Made by a program: the position numbers and the translations under genes. From Lineus longissimus (lineage: Eukaryota > Nemertea > Pilidiophora > Heteronemertea > Lineidae), in NCBI RefSeq assembly GCF_910592395.1, contig NC_088318.1:16492349-16556348 (forward strand): a DNA stretch of 64,000 nucleotides. The letters run 5' to 3'. A model generated the notes under the pieces. It saw nothing but the letters and a program-made list of their open reading frames with translations, was not told the DNA's origin and did not search any database. Positions 48,701-59,900 of this stretch are shown one piece after another (position 1 is the stretch's first letter; every line of letters begins with the position of its first letter).

Positions 48701-51700
48701 TGTCTGTGTGTTCAACTTGTGTCAAAATGATTAATTCATAGCATACAGTCAGTATGCAGGTTTTTAAGGACTTATATTATCATATGTTAGTTAGCTAGCT
48801 CTGTTGCCTAACCAGCAAGCCTTTTGTTTATTTATTTGTTTCCTATTGTGACGGCATTCACATACGCATAAGAATTTCCTCCTCTGGATGCTGATCCAAC
48901 TCAAAATGCTATGGCTGGCTATACAGCATCACTGTCCACCCTTCGGAATTGTCTTTTGCTATCACTGTTCGCATTGCTACATTTCCCAACAGGATGACAC
49001 AGCACTCCAATTGACAACTGTGCCTGATATCCACTGGGTTGTTCAAACGGCTGCTTTTCTCGCTTCACCATTCGGGTTTGGGAAGCAGACACACAAACAC
49101 TCGATATCCATTATCTGAAAGGACATTGAACGTCTGGGTTTTACTGTCGCACAGACATTGTGGTTGTCATAGTGATGGTAAACATTCATTCTCGTATCTG
49201 ACATAGGGTCAATCATAGCATATGATGTCGTGCTGCAGAAAGTAAGCTATGCTAAATATTGAAACATATACTGCTAATTGGTTGAGAAGGCTTGAATTAA
49301 TAATAGCACAAAGAATTTAAAAATGTAAAAATCACGTTTTCGTCCTCCTTCGTTCATATCCAAATAACTTACTTTTCCCCCTATGTGACGTCATGCAAGG
49401 GACACCTGCGGGATGGGAAATAATGTTACGTCAGACCTGATGTATGAATACTCTATGTTTTGAGCTACAAATGACGTTACATCAAGATTGATGTCATAAA
49501 TTGTCCCTCTGGGAAAGGTTGGCACAGTTTTCCTCTTACAAATGTGAAATATTTTTCTGTCTGAAGTATAAAAATGTGACATTTTCCGCTGTTTATTTCG
49601 AAGAAGATTATCAGGAGGGTTTTTCGTCATTCAATCAAAGGAAATACTGTCTTCAGATATACACTTTAAAGACTGGTTTCTACAGCCTCAATCTGCTGTA
49701 ATATCAGCTCATCTCTCAAGTTGTGTTAATATAAATCAATCATCATTAATGAAAATAATACATTCCTTTATTGGTGTCATTTCAGCCATTTCCGGAACGC
49801 TCTGTCAAACTGTACAATAAGAGCCACAAAGTGGCAGCAAAGGATGAGAAAGGACACGCCTTCCATATCTGCAACAAGTATAAGGTAAGGACATGTGTGC
49901 ATATGCAATGTCGTATCAAACAATGTTTATTGTTAACGTTATGGCCATCATCATCATCATCATCATATCCCGCAGCCATGCGGCCATTGGGGCGACCCTG
50001 TTTTATCGACGATTCGGGACCATATGGTTCTGTCTTCCGCGAGGCGGATCAGGTCACTGGTCTTCCTTCCGGTCCAGTCGTTCACATCGTCCATCCAAAT
50101 TCTCTTTGGTCGGCCGCGTCGTTATGGCCATACCGTTATCAAAAGGGTATTTCGATTTCTGACTTGGTATATCAGGAAAGATCCCAAATCCTGTTGGTTG
50201 TACGACATTTGTCTTTATCAATTTTACATGTTGAAGCCATATATTGCACACACGCTAGGAATAGAATCTGCAATCATGAGCCGCTGGGATCGATATCACC
50301 GTCTAGTCGCTGACAAAAAACGCAAGCTATTAAAAAACCTGTCCCGTGCATAATGTTTTATTCAATGTTTGTTTATTACTTGTGGATGTTTGAAGTGCAT
50401 CCTGTGGGTATTGTGAAAAATAAGAAAATAATGAGTCTGGTGTCCTTAACTTTTATATTACCAAATCCACTCATTGCTTTTCCACATCTAGAGGGGCAGT
50501 TTCGACTCAACGTCGAAGGTCACCATCTCTGTTGACCCTTAGACTAATTCAGTTAGTCTATGCGTGGTGGCGGATTGACCACGATTGACCACTAATTCCA
50601 GACTATTTCATTTCTGTTATCCACGACAGCATTTTGTTTTGACACGATCTCTGATGATTTCTGTAATGTTGCTGCTGATGTGAACAAATTTCGGTTAATT
50701 TTTCATACGAGGTATGAGTTTCATTGAATGCATGTATAGGCTGATATTAACAAAAATAATTAATACGCCACTAAATGGGAATAGAACCAAATAGTTATGG
50801 CAGTAGACACCGCACCTTATCGATTCATGCTCTGTTGTGACCTGGCATGACCAGAGGTGAATTGAGGTAAATCTATTCATCCAATCGGACACCTGCTGTC
50901 GCCGAGGTATCGTGAACGCCCGGCAACCTGTTGTCTGGAAACTTGTAGCGATCCGGAAGATTGAAATGGCATCGAGATATGACTGATAGCATCCATCTGA
51001 AAAAATGTGTATCGAAACAAATTTTCAAGTTATTTTGATGATACTTTACTACCATATAATCTACATTGTTTTGTCTTGTCATTGTCTACCACACTAGCGA
51101 AAACATCTTGAATATCGGAGATTTTTCTCTGATATTCAAGGGACTTTAGCTAGTGTTTTATTAATTTATTTATAATGTCAGGTTAGCATTTAAAACATCT
51201 CTGTTACGGCCCATGCTGGCAAAATAAATCAGACAACAAATTTACAAATTCTTTTTTTATCAGGCTCACCCAACTTCAACCAGAAATCACAACCATCAGC
51301 GCTAACTTTTCTTTAAACAAACATTTCCAAAGCCAACATTTTCCAGAAACATTGTAGTGCATTTATTTTGATAACATTGAATCATTAGCGTACAGGCTAT
51401 GCATTTTCCTGTTCATGTTGTTACCAATAGCTTAAGGGAATCTGGTGGAAATAAATTATAGACACCAGACAACAATGCCTGAACTCTCGATGAACTTCCC
51501 GGTCGCAGACAGCGAGGCTTTTCGCCACAACCATCTGTGTAGGGAGGGAAGGGGTTGTCTGAATGGTAAAGAAGTTCAGATGGGTCCATGAGGTTTCGGC
51601 AGCCATTGATTTTAGCTGTTTTAAGGTAGAATAAGTGATAGTACAACTTGTACAGGTTGTCGGATCACAGTGGTGATCATTGTAAGTTGTGTTCTGACAA

Positions 51701-54700
51701 TGAAAAGAACACACCAATATCAGCACAGGTATTCAGAAATCATCGCAAAGATTACTTGACTTGTTGTAGCTGAAAATCCTTTTTTTGTTTTGTGAAAATA
51801 GATAAAAAGGAGGGGGTCAGGCTGGCTGCAACTTTTCAGTTTATCCCCTACTCAGCTGTCTACTCTGCTTTGACCCAATGCCAGGTAGTTACATTACAAA
51901 ATACCAAACTTGTCCAGACTGAATTTTACAAATATTTGATGCAAAGGCTCCATGTAAATCAGACGTAATGCAGCTGGCGCTCCGATGTCCGATATGTTCC
52001 TGTCCAATTTTAAAATCACACACATTTGATGAGTTCTCGGTAAATTACCCAGAAGTCCTCCATGAATTATTCAGTACCTGCCGTCGTTGTACTCTGGAAA
52101 TAACCTGGTTATTATTGGAGTGGATATGAATAGTATTTTCAAATATTTGATCCTCTGTCTGTCTGTAGTATTATAACAATTATCTTTTTAACTGCTTTGT
52201 CTCTATCTATTATCAATGCGTCATTCAGCATTTCTCATCATTTTAGTCTGGAAATAACCGATGTATAAAATAGAAAAGAGTTCCTCTTATAAAGATCTGA
52301 AGGGTTTTTCAAAAACTATTTTCATCCCATTCCAATGGTAAAGTCATTCATCTGCCATGTAGTTGGTCCAAATGGTATGTGTAGATTCGTTTATCAAAGC
52401 AATATGACTGAGGACCTGGGAGGAATAGCAGAACAAACAAACAGCCAAACAGTCCTCAGATTATAGTATGATACAGGACCCATAGTTCCAAGAAGTATCC
52501 ACCAGTTATGTCACACAATCTCACTTTTTCTCCTCAACAGGTACATGTACTTTAGCAAAGAACGACAATGCTGAAATGTACCCAATGTAATATAAAACCA
52601 CTCATTTGAGGTGTTTCAGTCCCACTTATTGCTGCAGGCATGTTATTTATTTATCTGTGCACATTTCACGACTCAACCACCTGAACAAATATTCAAATCG
52701 AACGAGAAAATAATTCCAAATAATTCCGTATTTAAAAATGTACAGAGGAATTATAGGCCTTGATAAAGTCCAAATCACAAATGACATCACGTAAATCGTG
52801 TCATTGGCACTTTGTGTTTTATTCACCTTTTGTTTTGTGTTTTCTACCCAAAATGGGTATTATATTACAATGGGTGTAACATTAAAAAATTAAGAAATAA
52901 ATTTCTGTTCTACAGGGTGGCCCAGAATTATTTTCCCTCGCACAATGGATACACAATAGAATCCTATTGTCCAAAGGAAAATAATTCTGGGCCACCCTGT
53001 ACAGTATGCAGAACCTTAAAAATATTTAGCTTTCAAATTGATCGCGACACACCTACATGTAAAATCTGATGATCTTGTTATTAATCATGTTGTGAAATGT
53101 CTAGACATTTCTATAATAACTCGTTAATCAATAATGATATGTACAATGTACTTTAATTAATAGTAGGAGATTGCCGATCATTTTTATTGGAGCATATAAC
53201 AAACTTACCCCAGTTTGTACTTCATTGTTCTGCATGTGTAGACCTACTGTTGTGTATACTCTAGTGACAGACCTACTGTTGTGTATACTCTAGTGACAGA
53301 CCTACTGTTGTGTATACTCTAGTTACAGACCTACTGTTGTGTATACTCTAGTAACATCAATCTAAGACTGTTTCTGAGTGTTTTTGACACAGGAGATACC
53401 GTTCGTATGGTCAGTGAATGCCGTTTTACAGGTTGGATTTGGACAGGCAACGAGATGGGGACACCAAGTTGTCCGATGGTCACATGACGTCATGTTTCTG
53501 CTTGGCCTTTTAGCAATGTGCATTATAAAACAGGTTCTTTCATGTCCGTCAACTTGCAGATAATTGGACTGTCGATAATCACATACAAGAATTCCTTTGA
53601 TCTGGACGAGTTGGCAATCGAGTTTCGAATGTCACTGATTAATTATCGATACTAATGTCCAATTATCGCCAATCCCAGACTACCATAAGAGGTTTAAAGA
53701 TTGAAAAGCCACAGGTACTTATAACTTGTCTGAGCGAATGTTGTTGTGTTTAATGCTGAATACCTGGCAGTTTGCCTGAATGCGTCGCTGGGGCCCAACA
53801 TCATGTTAACTGCAGGGACTTTCCTGAGCAGACATTTTTTATATCAGGACGCTACATGTAATGCTGACCATTGATAATGACTTTCGCCAGTGTTCCGAGA
53901 CAGTTTTTGACATGGGTTGCAAATTTCAGTTGGGCTTAAGGTTACATTTCTGCAGTGTATTGAATTTTTAATGATCCTGTTTGCAGAAGTCAGTGGCCTG
54001 CTGTTTTGTTTCAGTTATACAGCTTTCTCATTGTTCTGGCTCCGATGTTAAAAAATTGAATAAAAATTTACCAATGTCTGCTTGTAATGTTAATAAGTTT
54101 ACCTGTTGAATAATTAGTCTAGACAGCCAAAAAATGGAGGGAAAAACCAGTGGTTTAACGCTTAAGGAGAACTTCCATTGTCTTCAGGAGAGAAGGTTTA
54201 AATCCATGTGAGAAAGAAATTCTTTATGTAAAAATGTAGTGAGGAAATGTGCGGTGAAACGATTGTGTAACGTTGAAAACGGGGTTGACGTAACCAACAA
54301 ACACCACCTGCTTACGAATCGTGCATATCATTGTGATATTTAGCTTGCCACAAATTGCCGATTCGTGACCGATTCTATACGGGTGCATCTTACGGCCTTA
54401 AATTACAAGTCACCCGGTAATTCGATTTGATCTATACCATCTATAAGTAAAGTTTGTTTATTACAATGTCACGCCTAATGAACGGGCCAGCTCTTAACTG
54501 CCAAACTCCTATTACTTATGTGTCTGGCGAGAAAGCAGTTTGTACCGTATATTTAACTAGCTAGCTGCAAAAACATATACATGTAAGGTAAACTCATTAT
54601 GTATTTTGCCTTTTCCTTTATAATTGCAGCATCTCTTTCCCTCGATGTATAAAGCAACATACCTAATTACCCCTTCCTGTATAATTGCAGCATCTCAACC

Positions 54701-54866
54701 TTGATGTATAAAGCAACATTCCTAATTACCCTTTCCTGTATAATTGCAGCATCTCCTCCACCTTGATGTGTTGACTGACGATTGTTTGGTAGTCGTGGAG
54801 CAGACGCCCATGAAACTAATGGAAGCGCTGCCAGCTGCGCTTAAACAGAAGAAGTTTGGGACGTAA
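30784..54866 (+). CDS. UTP4: U3 snoRNA-associated protein 4 (cirhin), SSU processome WD40 protein
   Basis: A nucleolar WD40 protein of the t-UTP/UTP-A subcomplex, needed for pre-18S rRNA transcription and processing. Sixteen coding exons: 30784-30887, 31372-31546, 31715-31783, 31959-32043, 32483-32651, 32889-32964, 33167-33214, 33543-33714, 34775-34954, 35106-35266, 35591-35798, 35967-36073, 36491-36586, 36724-36906, 49786-49884 and 54750-54866. All have AG/GT borders and matching phases, giving 682 residues against 686 in human. Landmarks are the start MAKFKVHHIRFFDYIP, GQRLFTAGLDG, SIAWH, KQHTHDVRAV, YLEIWRLGST, ASNQGTLQIV, VSPNGEYLAAA, EYTDWSRK, CIIDKTQ, and the terminus KQKKFGT, identical in its last five residues to human. 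Repeated small beta blocks cover the whole length (two propellers in the family). The last two exons are isolated by introns of 12.9 and 4.9 kb. Confidence 0.96.
33872..34077. mobile_element. Foldback element, copy C (right end truncated)
   Basis: The left arm begins CACCTTCAGCGCCGAACC and the right arm breaks off after GATTTGG. Together with copy D it lies in the UTP4 intron 33715-34774. The 30 bases before this copy are repeated before copy D, so a unit of about 240 bp was duplicated in tandem. Confidence 0.7.
34110..34394. mobile_element. Foldback element, copy D (complete)
   Basis: Both termini are present: TTAACACCTTCAGCGCCGGA on the left and TTCGGCGCTGAAGATGTT on the right. Each arm carries the GATGGCGATGGCGTAGTTC core in opposite orientation. 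This is the best copy for defining the family, about 285 bp. Confidence 0.75.
35300..35370 (+). repeat. tRNA-related fragment with B box
   Basis: GGTTCGATTCCC at 35333-35344 is a good Pol III B box, but no A box or cloverleaf was found. A decayed SINE is the simplest reading. It lies in the UTP4 intron after the exon ending at 35266. Confidence 0.3.
35426..35568. mobile_element. TA-flanked MITE (GAGGTTCTTCAC ends) in UTP4 intron
   Basis: It starts GAGGTTCTTCACTGACGTCA and ends TGATGTCACGTGAAGAACCTC, inverted complements with small changes, with TA on each side. Length is 143 bp. Its right edge is about 20 bases from the acceptor of the exon at 35591. Confidence 0.75.
42717..42770. mobile_element. 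Partial 87-bp palindromic MITE
   Basis: It starts after TA with CAGGGTGGCACAGAATGATT and continues to ATGGATACACAATAGA, then departs from the family. Only one arm is kept. Confidence 0.6.
43083..43540. repeat. 25-bp minisatellite with internal inverted repeat
   Basis: About 18 head-to-tail copies of a 25-base unit, GATAARTGTCATTCATACAT followed by GACAT. Some units carry CACACAATRAG in place of the ATGATAAG part. Every unit contains ATGTCAT...ATGACAT, a 7-base inverted repeat around TCATAC, so the array could form serial hairpins. Not a CRISPR: there are no unique spacers. Confidence 0.9.
45527..45910. repeat. Tandem repeat of about 83 bp
   Basis: Four to five units built from CAAAGACACCCTGTAATGGT, GATACCAAAGACTC, a CTCTT-rich microsatellite and CATCCAACTGGTAGCCTAGC. 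One unit has an expanded TCTCTTC block. A diverged unit starts earlier, near 45470. Confidence 0.85.
47405..47660. repeat. Degenerate tandem repeat, about 55 bp
   Basis: Around five diverged units share a GCTGTTAGTTTTGCAGATGT-like block followed by CAAGATTACGACAA-like sequence. No coding sense. Confidence 0.65.
49946..50130 (-). mobile_element. 5'-truncated LINE 3' end with trinucleotide tail
   Basis: On the - strand a frame reads RGRPKRIWMDDVNDWTG then SDLIRLAEDRTIWSRIV and stops at 49965-49963. This is the stereotyped C-terminus of reverse transcriptases of RTE-like non-LTR retrotransposons. It is followed immediately by (ATG)n, seven repeats at 49966-49946, the kind of simple-repeat 3' tail such elements have. 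All else of the element is missing. It lies about 60 bases downstream of the UTP4 exon ending at 49884. Confidence 0.7.
52913..52999. mobile_element. 87-bp palindromic MITE, copy 2
   Basis: TA-flanked, from CAGGGTGGCCCAGAATTATT to AATAATTCTGGGCCACCCTG, a near-perfect hairpin of about 40 paired bases. Same length as copies 1 and 3. Relative to copy 1 the interior is in the opposite orientation. Confidence 0.88.
53241..53356. repeat. 29-bp tandem repeat, four copies
   Basis: Unit GACCTACTGTTGTGTATACT followed by CTAGTGACA, nearly identical across four copies. The last copies carry small changes (GTTACA, GTAACA). Confidence 0.9.
54611..54767 (+). repeat. Triplicated 3' splice-site segment at the last UTP4 exon
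   Basis: Three tandem copies, spaced 61 and 59 bases, of a unit containing TATAATTGCAG/CATCTC and CTTGATGTA. The AGs end at 54629, 54690 and 54749. Only the third joins the true final exon (HLLHLDVL). The first two are followed by about 18 bases of exon-like sequence and soon reach stop codons in frame. Confidence 0.85.
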
Positions 54867-54979
54867 ACATTGGAGAGATACTTCCAAAAGGTCTCCGTTT
54901 GTTTTAAAAGAAAAGCCGTTAATTAGGACGTTTGACGTTTGCTTACTGGTGCAGCGCATGAGTAAGCGCCACAGCATTC

Positions 54980-55300
54980 TTTTTGGATTATTGACTCACT
55001 GTAAGGGAGTCAATACAATATCGCAGTGTCTGTCGTCGTCGTCATCTGTATCCTGGTTCAAAAACAGTGGCACGTTTCTAAACCAATAGAACTATGGACT
55101 TGAAACTTTGTACACAGGACCCCCCAAGCTCAGGTGACCTCCGACACTGAATTTCGGTCCGATCTGATTCTCATCTTGGCCGCCAGGGGGCCAAAAGTGT
55201 AAACCTTAAAAGTGTGATATCTCTCTTGATGACATCCATGATCAGCGGTGTGGTGCTGTAGCTAAATGAAACATGTTGAATGGCACGTGGCATGTTTTGG
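54980..55300 (+). repeat. Dispersed repeat, TGACTCACTGTAAGGGAGTC / TGTCGTCGTCGTC type
   Basis: It begins with a small inverted repeat, then TCTGTCGTCGTCGTCATCTG, then TGGACTTGAAACTTTGTACA and GGCCGCCAGGGGGCC. This layout (short stem, GTC-rich run, then a line resembling TTGAAACTTGGT) recurs at 60275-60590. I recall similar repeats as very common in marine lophotrochozoan genomes. Confidence 0.5.
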
Positions 55301-57388
55301 GGCCAACTTGAATATTCAGAAATGGCCTTAGGTCAGTGAAACTAGAGTATGTAATGTGCCTGTATTATGTATGGAATGTTTCCGGTCAACTTCGGTTGGA
55401 AACTATCTTGGTTCGTTTCATGGTGTTATGACATAATCCAATGTACTATCCCCCCCCCCCCCCCCATGTAATCACTCGGTCTAATCTCTCCTGAAGCAGA
55501 CTGTAATGGCTTTTGTTCCGCCCCGACACCCTCAGATGTGAGTGTTTTAAAAATTTACGAGATTATTGTGAGCTAAGCCGGACATTGTTAGTTTCCAGTG
55601 TGGCTGTAATAAAAAGGTGTGAGACACGTCCATTAATGGTATTAATCTAGTTATTGCTCATTTGTCATTTGTCACCTTTGTGAGATTTTTATGATCTCTC
55701 TGTGTCAAGTGTAGACCATTGTTACAGTGACACAGCTACTCGCCATTCTGAAATCGATATGCTAAATAGTTTGTTCCTGATTCTGTGGCTTTCAGGGAGC
55801 AGCTTTTTACCTAATTGCAGACAGGTATCTAAAGACCTCCGCTGACCAGACTACCAATTTTTGTTGCAACAGCTACATGAGGTACATGATTGATATTCAT
55901 TTGCTCTATTTAGTTAAGCTGTTCAAACAGTCCCAATTACTTTTATGTCAAATTGGTAAAAAAATACAACTAATATTCTTGGCGTTCTATCAAATAAAAA
56001 CCAACACTTTATATACCAGTGTTTTTAGCTTTTTTTCTCAGTGTATTGTGATATAATTGGATTTTACCCCAAAGCACAGCCAGGAACTTGCACAGACCAT
56101 ACGCCAGTGGAAAAGTTTGACTTCACGCTGCACGATGATGTCTGATACTGATGGAGTAATGGATCGACATCGCCTTCAGTTTGAATGTGATTTATATTCC
56201 GATGCAGATACCTAAAATTCTTCTAGCGATTTTGATATCTGGTTGATTGTTATTTTGTCACATCTCAAATTCACTGGTAAAACGATTGGGATATGTCATC
56301 ATAATTTGTCTACCCTAAAGGAGATGGGGTTCAAGCTACAAATTGATAGTTGCATAAATAAAACAGTTTGTTAAATTTATATTTGTCTCAATTTTCCTGG
56401 GACCTCACGCTGAACTAACAACTGGAGGCCTGCTGAACATTAAGGTAAATAGTCTCGATTTCCTTTCAAAGTTTAAAAAATATAAATTGGAAATACCTTA
56501 TTTTATTTAAAAAAGAAGTAGTCTGAGGTTTCTGTTTTGAATGTAAATGAAAAATATCCAATTTCATAAAAAAGCTCGTTCTCATGAATATTTGATCAGG
56601 CTGATAATTGCCTTCGAATGAGAAGGAACATGTGTGGTCGATTCAAGTGGACACCAGTTTGAGCGAGGCATACATTTTTACAATACCTTTAAGTCAAAAT
56701 CCGGGAATTAATTGCCTGTACTTCAGCCAAAAGGGGAACTGTCTCAGGGGTTCGTACGCAGAGCCATGAAAAGAAAAGCCCTCGTTCCCTCGGGATGGGC
56801 TGATGGTGTCAATTGAAAAGTCACGCTCTTACTTCCAAGTGTCTGGCAGTGGCACCCAATTGCAAGTGTTAATGGAAAGGGATAGGGTTGTAATGATATA
56901 TATCACTTTCCAACCGTCAAGTCTAGGCATCAGTTAGCAGTAACGTTCGTTGTTATGAAACACTCACCTTATTGCACTTTTGGGGTGAATTTTCATTGTG
57001 TCTTACATCTTGATAAGCTGAACTCCTGACCCACATTTGGTCTGAGCAGCTGAGAGGTTTGGGATTTTGCTTAGGCCTACCTGCTCATAAACAAGACTAG
57101 CCTACAGACGCATGCCAAGAAGAAGACAAAGCTTCACCAGCTAAACTGACAATGCCTCCCCTAATAATGGACCATTGGTATTATTAAGGGCAAAACTACC
57201 CAGCTGTCGGCTGCCCAATGCAGAATTGGTAGCTCTGTAGAACAACTGGAAACCAAGCTGCAGGAATTGTTGGATGAAGTTACCCATTCGCAAACATTGT
57301 AAGTGCGTTTGAATGGTTGATATCCAGAAGTATTTAGGTAGCATGAAGGGGTGGGTGTTTGTGGTTTCTGAGTGTGAGGGGGAATAGA

Positions 57389-57455
57389 GGTCTCTGTTGA
57401 CTGTGCTTTAAGAGAGCCTGGGCATTCTCTCTAAACGCACAGTCAACAGACAACC
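57389..57455. ncRNA. Strong short hairpin, pre-miRNA-like (unproven)
   Basis: The arms TCTGTTGACTGTGC / GCACAGTCAACAGA and AAGAGAG / CTCTCT pair with only small bulges over about 27 base pairs, closed by a loop of about 8-10 bases (CCTGGGCATT). Total length is 67 bases. I do not recognise a known microRNA seed, and a chance or transposon-derived inverted repeat is possible. Confidence 0.3.
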
Positions 57456-58324
57456 GTGCCGTCCCGAGCTTCGCGCGATATGGACCATTCTGGGAAACTC
57501 AATGAGGAAGGTATGCTCATTAGCATAATCTATTATTAGCCCCTGCTCGAGGTAGTCTTGTGCAGTGTTGCTTCTGCCCACATACATCGTGCTGGAAAAC
57601 GTCTCGTACAAAGAAAGTCTGGCATGCGCCAGACTGATAAGTAAAGAACTTCTGGCTGTTTGTGATAAAAATCACCATTGCAGACTTTGTGACGTAGGCA
57701 TATATTTTTTACAATTAAAAATGCTCTCAAAAGACGATATGGAATGATTTTTTATTAACATTTCCTGAACTATATACCTTCTAATTTTCACTTTACATAA
57801 ATAGGTCAGCGTTAGGTCGCGTGCTTTTCTTTCCTCGTTACAATATACAGCAAAATAGTTACAACCCCACAATCGCGCTATACGTCCATGATAAGGCCAC
57901 GGTGACCCGTCATAAATGTTTCGCAAGCTTCGCTATTTTGGGTCCTTACGTTCAGAACAGAAGACTAAGAGAAGAAGTGCATTGTACCTTTAACAAAGTG
58001 CACCTAACTACACCAACAAAGCTCTTAAAAAAAGGATGATCTTTTTTGTCAAGTTTTCCTTTGAAATGGCTGGCGGCTGTCACCTGAAGAAAATGAATGA
58101 TGTTGACTATAAATTAAGTTAAGCTGCAAGCCTAACAAGCTGTCTGCTCCATTCCACTTGTCAGAAAATCATGAAAAAGTACATGGTTATGAGCAAGCAT
58201 TGGGCCTACGTCACAAAATAATCTTGGCACATCATTTGAATTTAAAAATGCTAGACTAAATAGGTTGGAGTAAAATGAGACACACATGTAACATGTGTGA
58301 GAGATGTTTAAAGCTGCACTAACC

Positions 58325-58415
58325 GGTAGTCAAGCATACAAAGTTATATTACAGGTATACAAAGCTATATTACCAGCATACAAAGTTATATTACAAGCAT
58401 ACAAAGCTATAATAC
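58325..58415. repeat. Tandem repeat of about 22 bp
   Basis: Four units resembling AGCATACAAAGTTATATTAC, alternating AAGTTATA and AAGCTATA. Confidence 0.8.
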
Positions 58416-59247
58416 GGAAGGGGACGATAAAGCTAAGTTTCTGCAACAGCGCAATGGTGAACACAGGACACTGAAACCCTCCCAGTGTCCCACTGCAGTG
58501 GAATCGGGCCCTTCAGCTTCTTTTGTCCATGGTGGTTAGACATGACAGGTGCTCTTTTGCCGGTACTGTACAAAGAATCCGCAGTCCCCTTCTGCTATGC
58601 TCAGTAAGGGCCTACACAAATGGCAGTTAGGTGTGATCAAGTCCCAACTGAACAACTCTGGTGATTCGGATTTGGGCGCATTTGTTATACATGTAATAGA
58701 AGCAGGGAACTGATGAGATTTTGGAGTCAAGTAAACAAGATTTCTTTGCTGACATCGCCAGTGCATCGAAGCCCAGGTATCCAGAATGGTAGGTGTATCT
58801 CGTAGTTCATGCAAACAACAAAGATCTGATACCTAAACTCACATTTTAGACGCAACCCAGACATCACCTCATCATCCAACATCAGATTACAACGGTGCGA
58901 AGATCGGCGCTAACTTTTGGTCGTAATCATGAATCTGACAGACGAGTTAATCATATAAATTGAAAGTGAGCGTAATTCACGTTAAGCGCACAATTTCTCA
59001 TCAGAAAGGGCACCTTTATTGGTGAAATATTGATGCAGATGGTACAGATGAGTTGTTAACATGCCATCCGGCAATTAATCGAGATTATAGTGCATATAGC
59101 GTGAGTAGTTGTGATTAAATGTGATAACCCTATGAGGTTGAAAATGACTCCGAGGTCCTATCAGTCTCGACAATTCACTTCTCACAGATTTCTCAAAGCC
59201 TGTGGTGGTAGGAAACGAAATGGCCAAATTACAATTTGAATATTTGC

Positions 59248-59900
59248 AATGTGGATCAGGCATTTGGGCAATATTTACCACATGTGGATCTGGTTTTTGG
59301 ACAATATTTACAATGTTGATATGGTATTTGGTCAATATTTACCATGTGGATCAGGCATTTGGGCAATAATTGCCATGTGGATCAGATATTTGGACAGTAT
59401 TTACCCTGTGGATCACATGTTTGAACAATATTTACTGCCTGGATCACACATGTGGACAATATTGTCTCTGTGGATCAGATATTTGGACACTATTGTCCGT
59501 GCGGATAAGTAGACAATGTTGACTGAATGGATCAGAGATTTGGGCAATATCTACCATGATAATGACACAAACAATTAAACAATATTTACAAGGCAGATCC
59601 AGGGCCTTATTAATGGGTTGCAGGCTGGAATTTGTTGAAACATGTTTTTCATGCAGGTTCTGGTGATCTCCCCCCCCCCCCCCCACCTTATTGCTCCCAC
59701 CCCTCTCTTAGGAAGGTTAATCATGGCCCTGGAATCTGGCATGTGGGGAATATTACCATGTGGATCAGGCATGTGGGCAATATTACCATTTAGATCAGTT
59801 ATGTGGGCAATGTTACCATGTGGATCAGGTATGTGGGCAATATTACCATGTTGATCAGGCATGTTTGCAGTGTTTACCCCAAGGATTAGGCATTTAGGCA
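59248..59900. repeat. Interrupted array of a repeat of about 30 bp
   Basis: Many diverged copies of ATGTGGATCAGGCATTTGGG followed by CAATATTTAC. One block covers about 59248-59575 and another about 59730-59900, separated by unique sequence with a C run. Repetitive open frames on both strands arise because the unit is near a multiple of three; they are not genes. Confidence 0.85.

Larger units (their letters stand above)
36907..49785 (+). other. 12.9-kb UTP4 intron
   Basis: Donor GTAAGG at 36907 and acceptor TTTCAG at 49780-49785. Content recognised: a diverged dispersed repeat near 41660-41740, a decayed CAGTRGAACC MITE at about 41330-41480, a half 87-bp palindrome at 42717-42770, minisatellites at 43083-43540 and 45527-45910, a degenerate repeat at 47405-47660, and two local duplications (about 46380-46495 with 46840-46955, and about 47825-47960 with 48415-48545). 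The remaining AT-rich sequence shows open frames of at most about 120 codons, none recognisable. No nested gene is supported. Confidence 0.6.
49885..54749 (+). other. 4.9-kb UTP4 intron
   Basis: It holds the LINE remnant, an 87-bp palindromic MITE, a 29-bp tandem repeat, and at its 3' end a triplicated acceptor segment. The rest is AT-rich, with no recognised exon. Open frames such as 53378-53563 show no family resemblance. Confidence 0.6.

Noticed and set aside
49771-50313. 180-codon + strand open frame
   Set aside because: Its first part is the UTP4 exon 49786-49884. The rest reads through the intron and the wrong strand of a LINE remnant.
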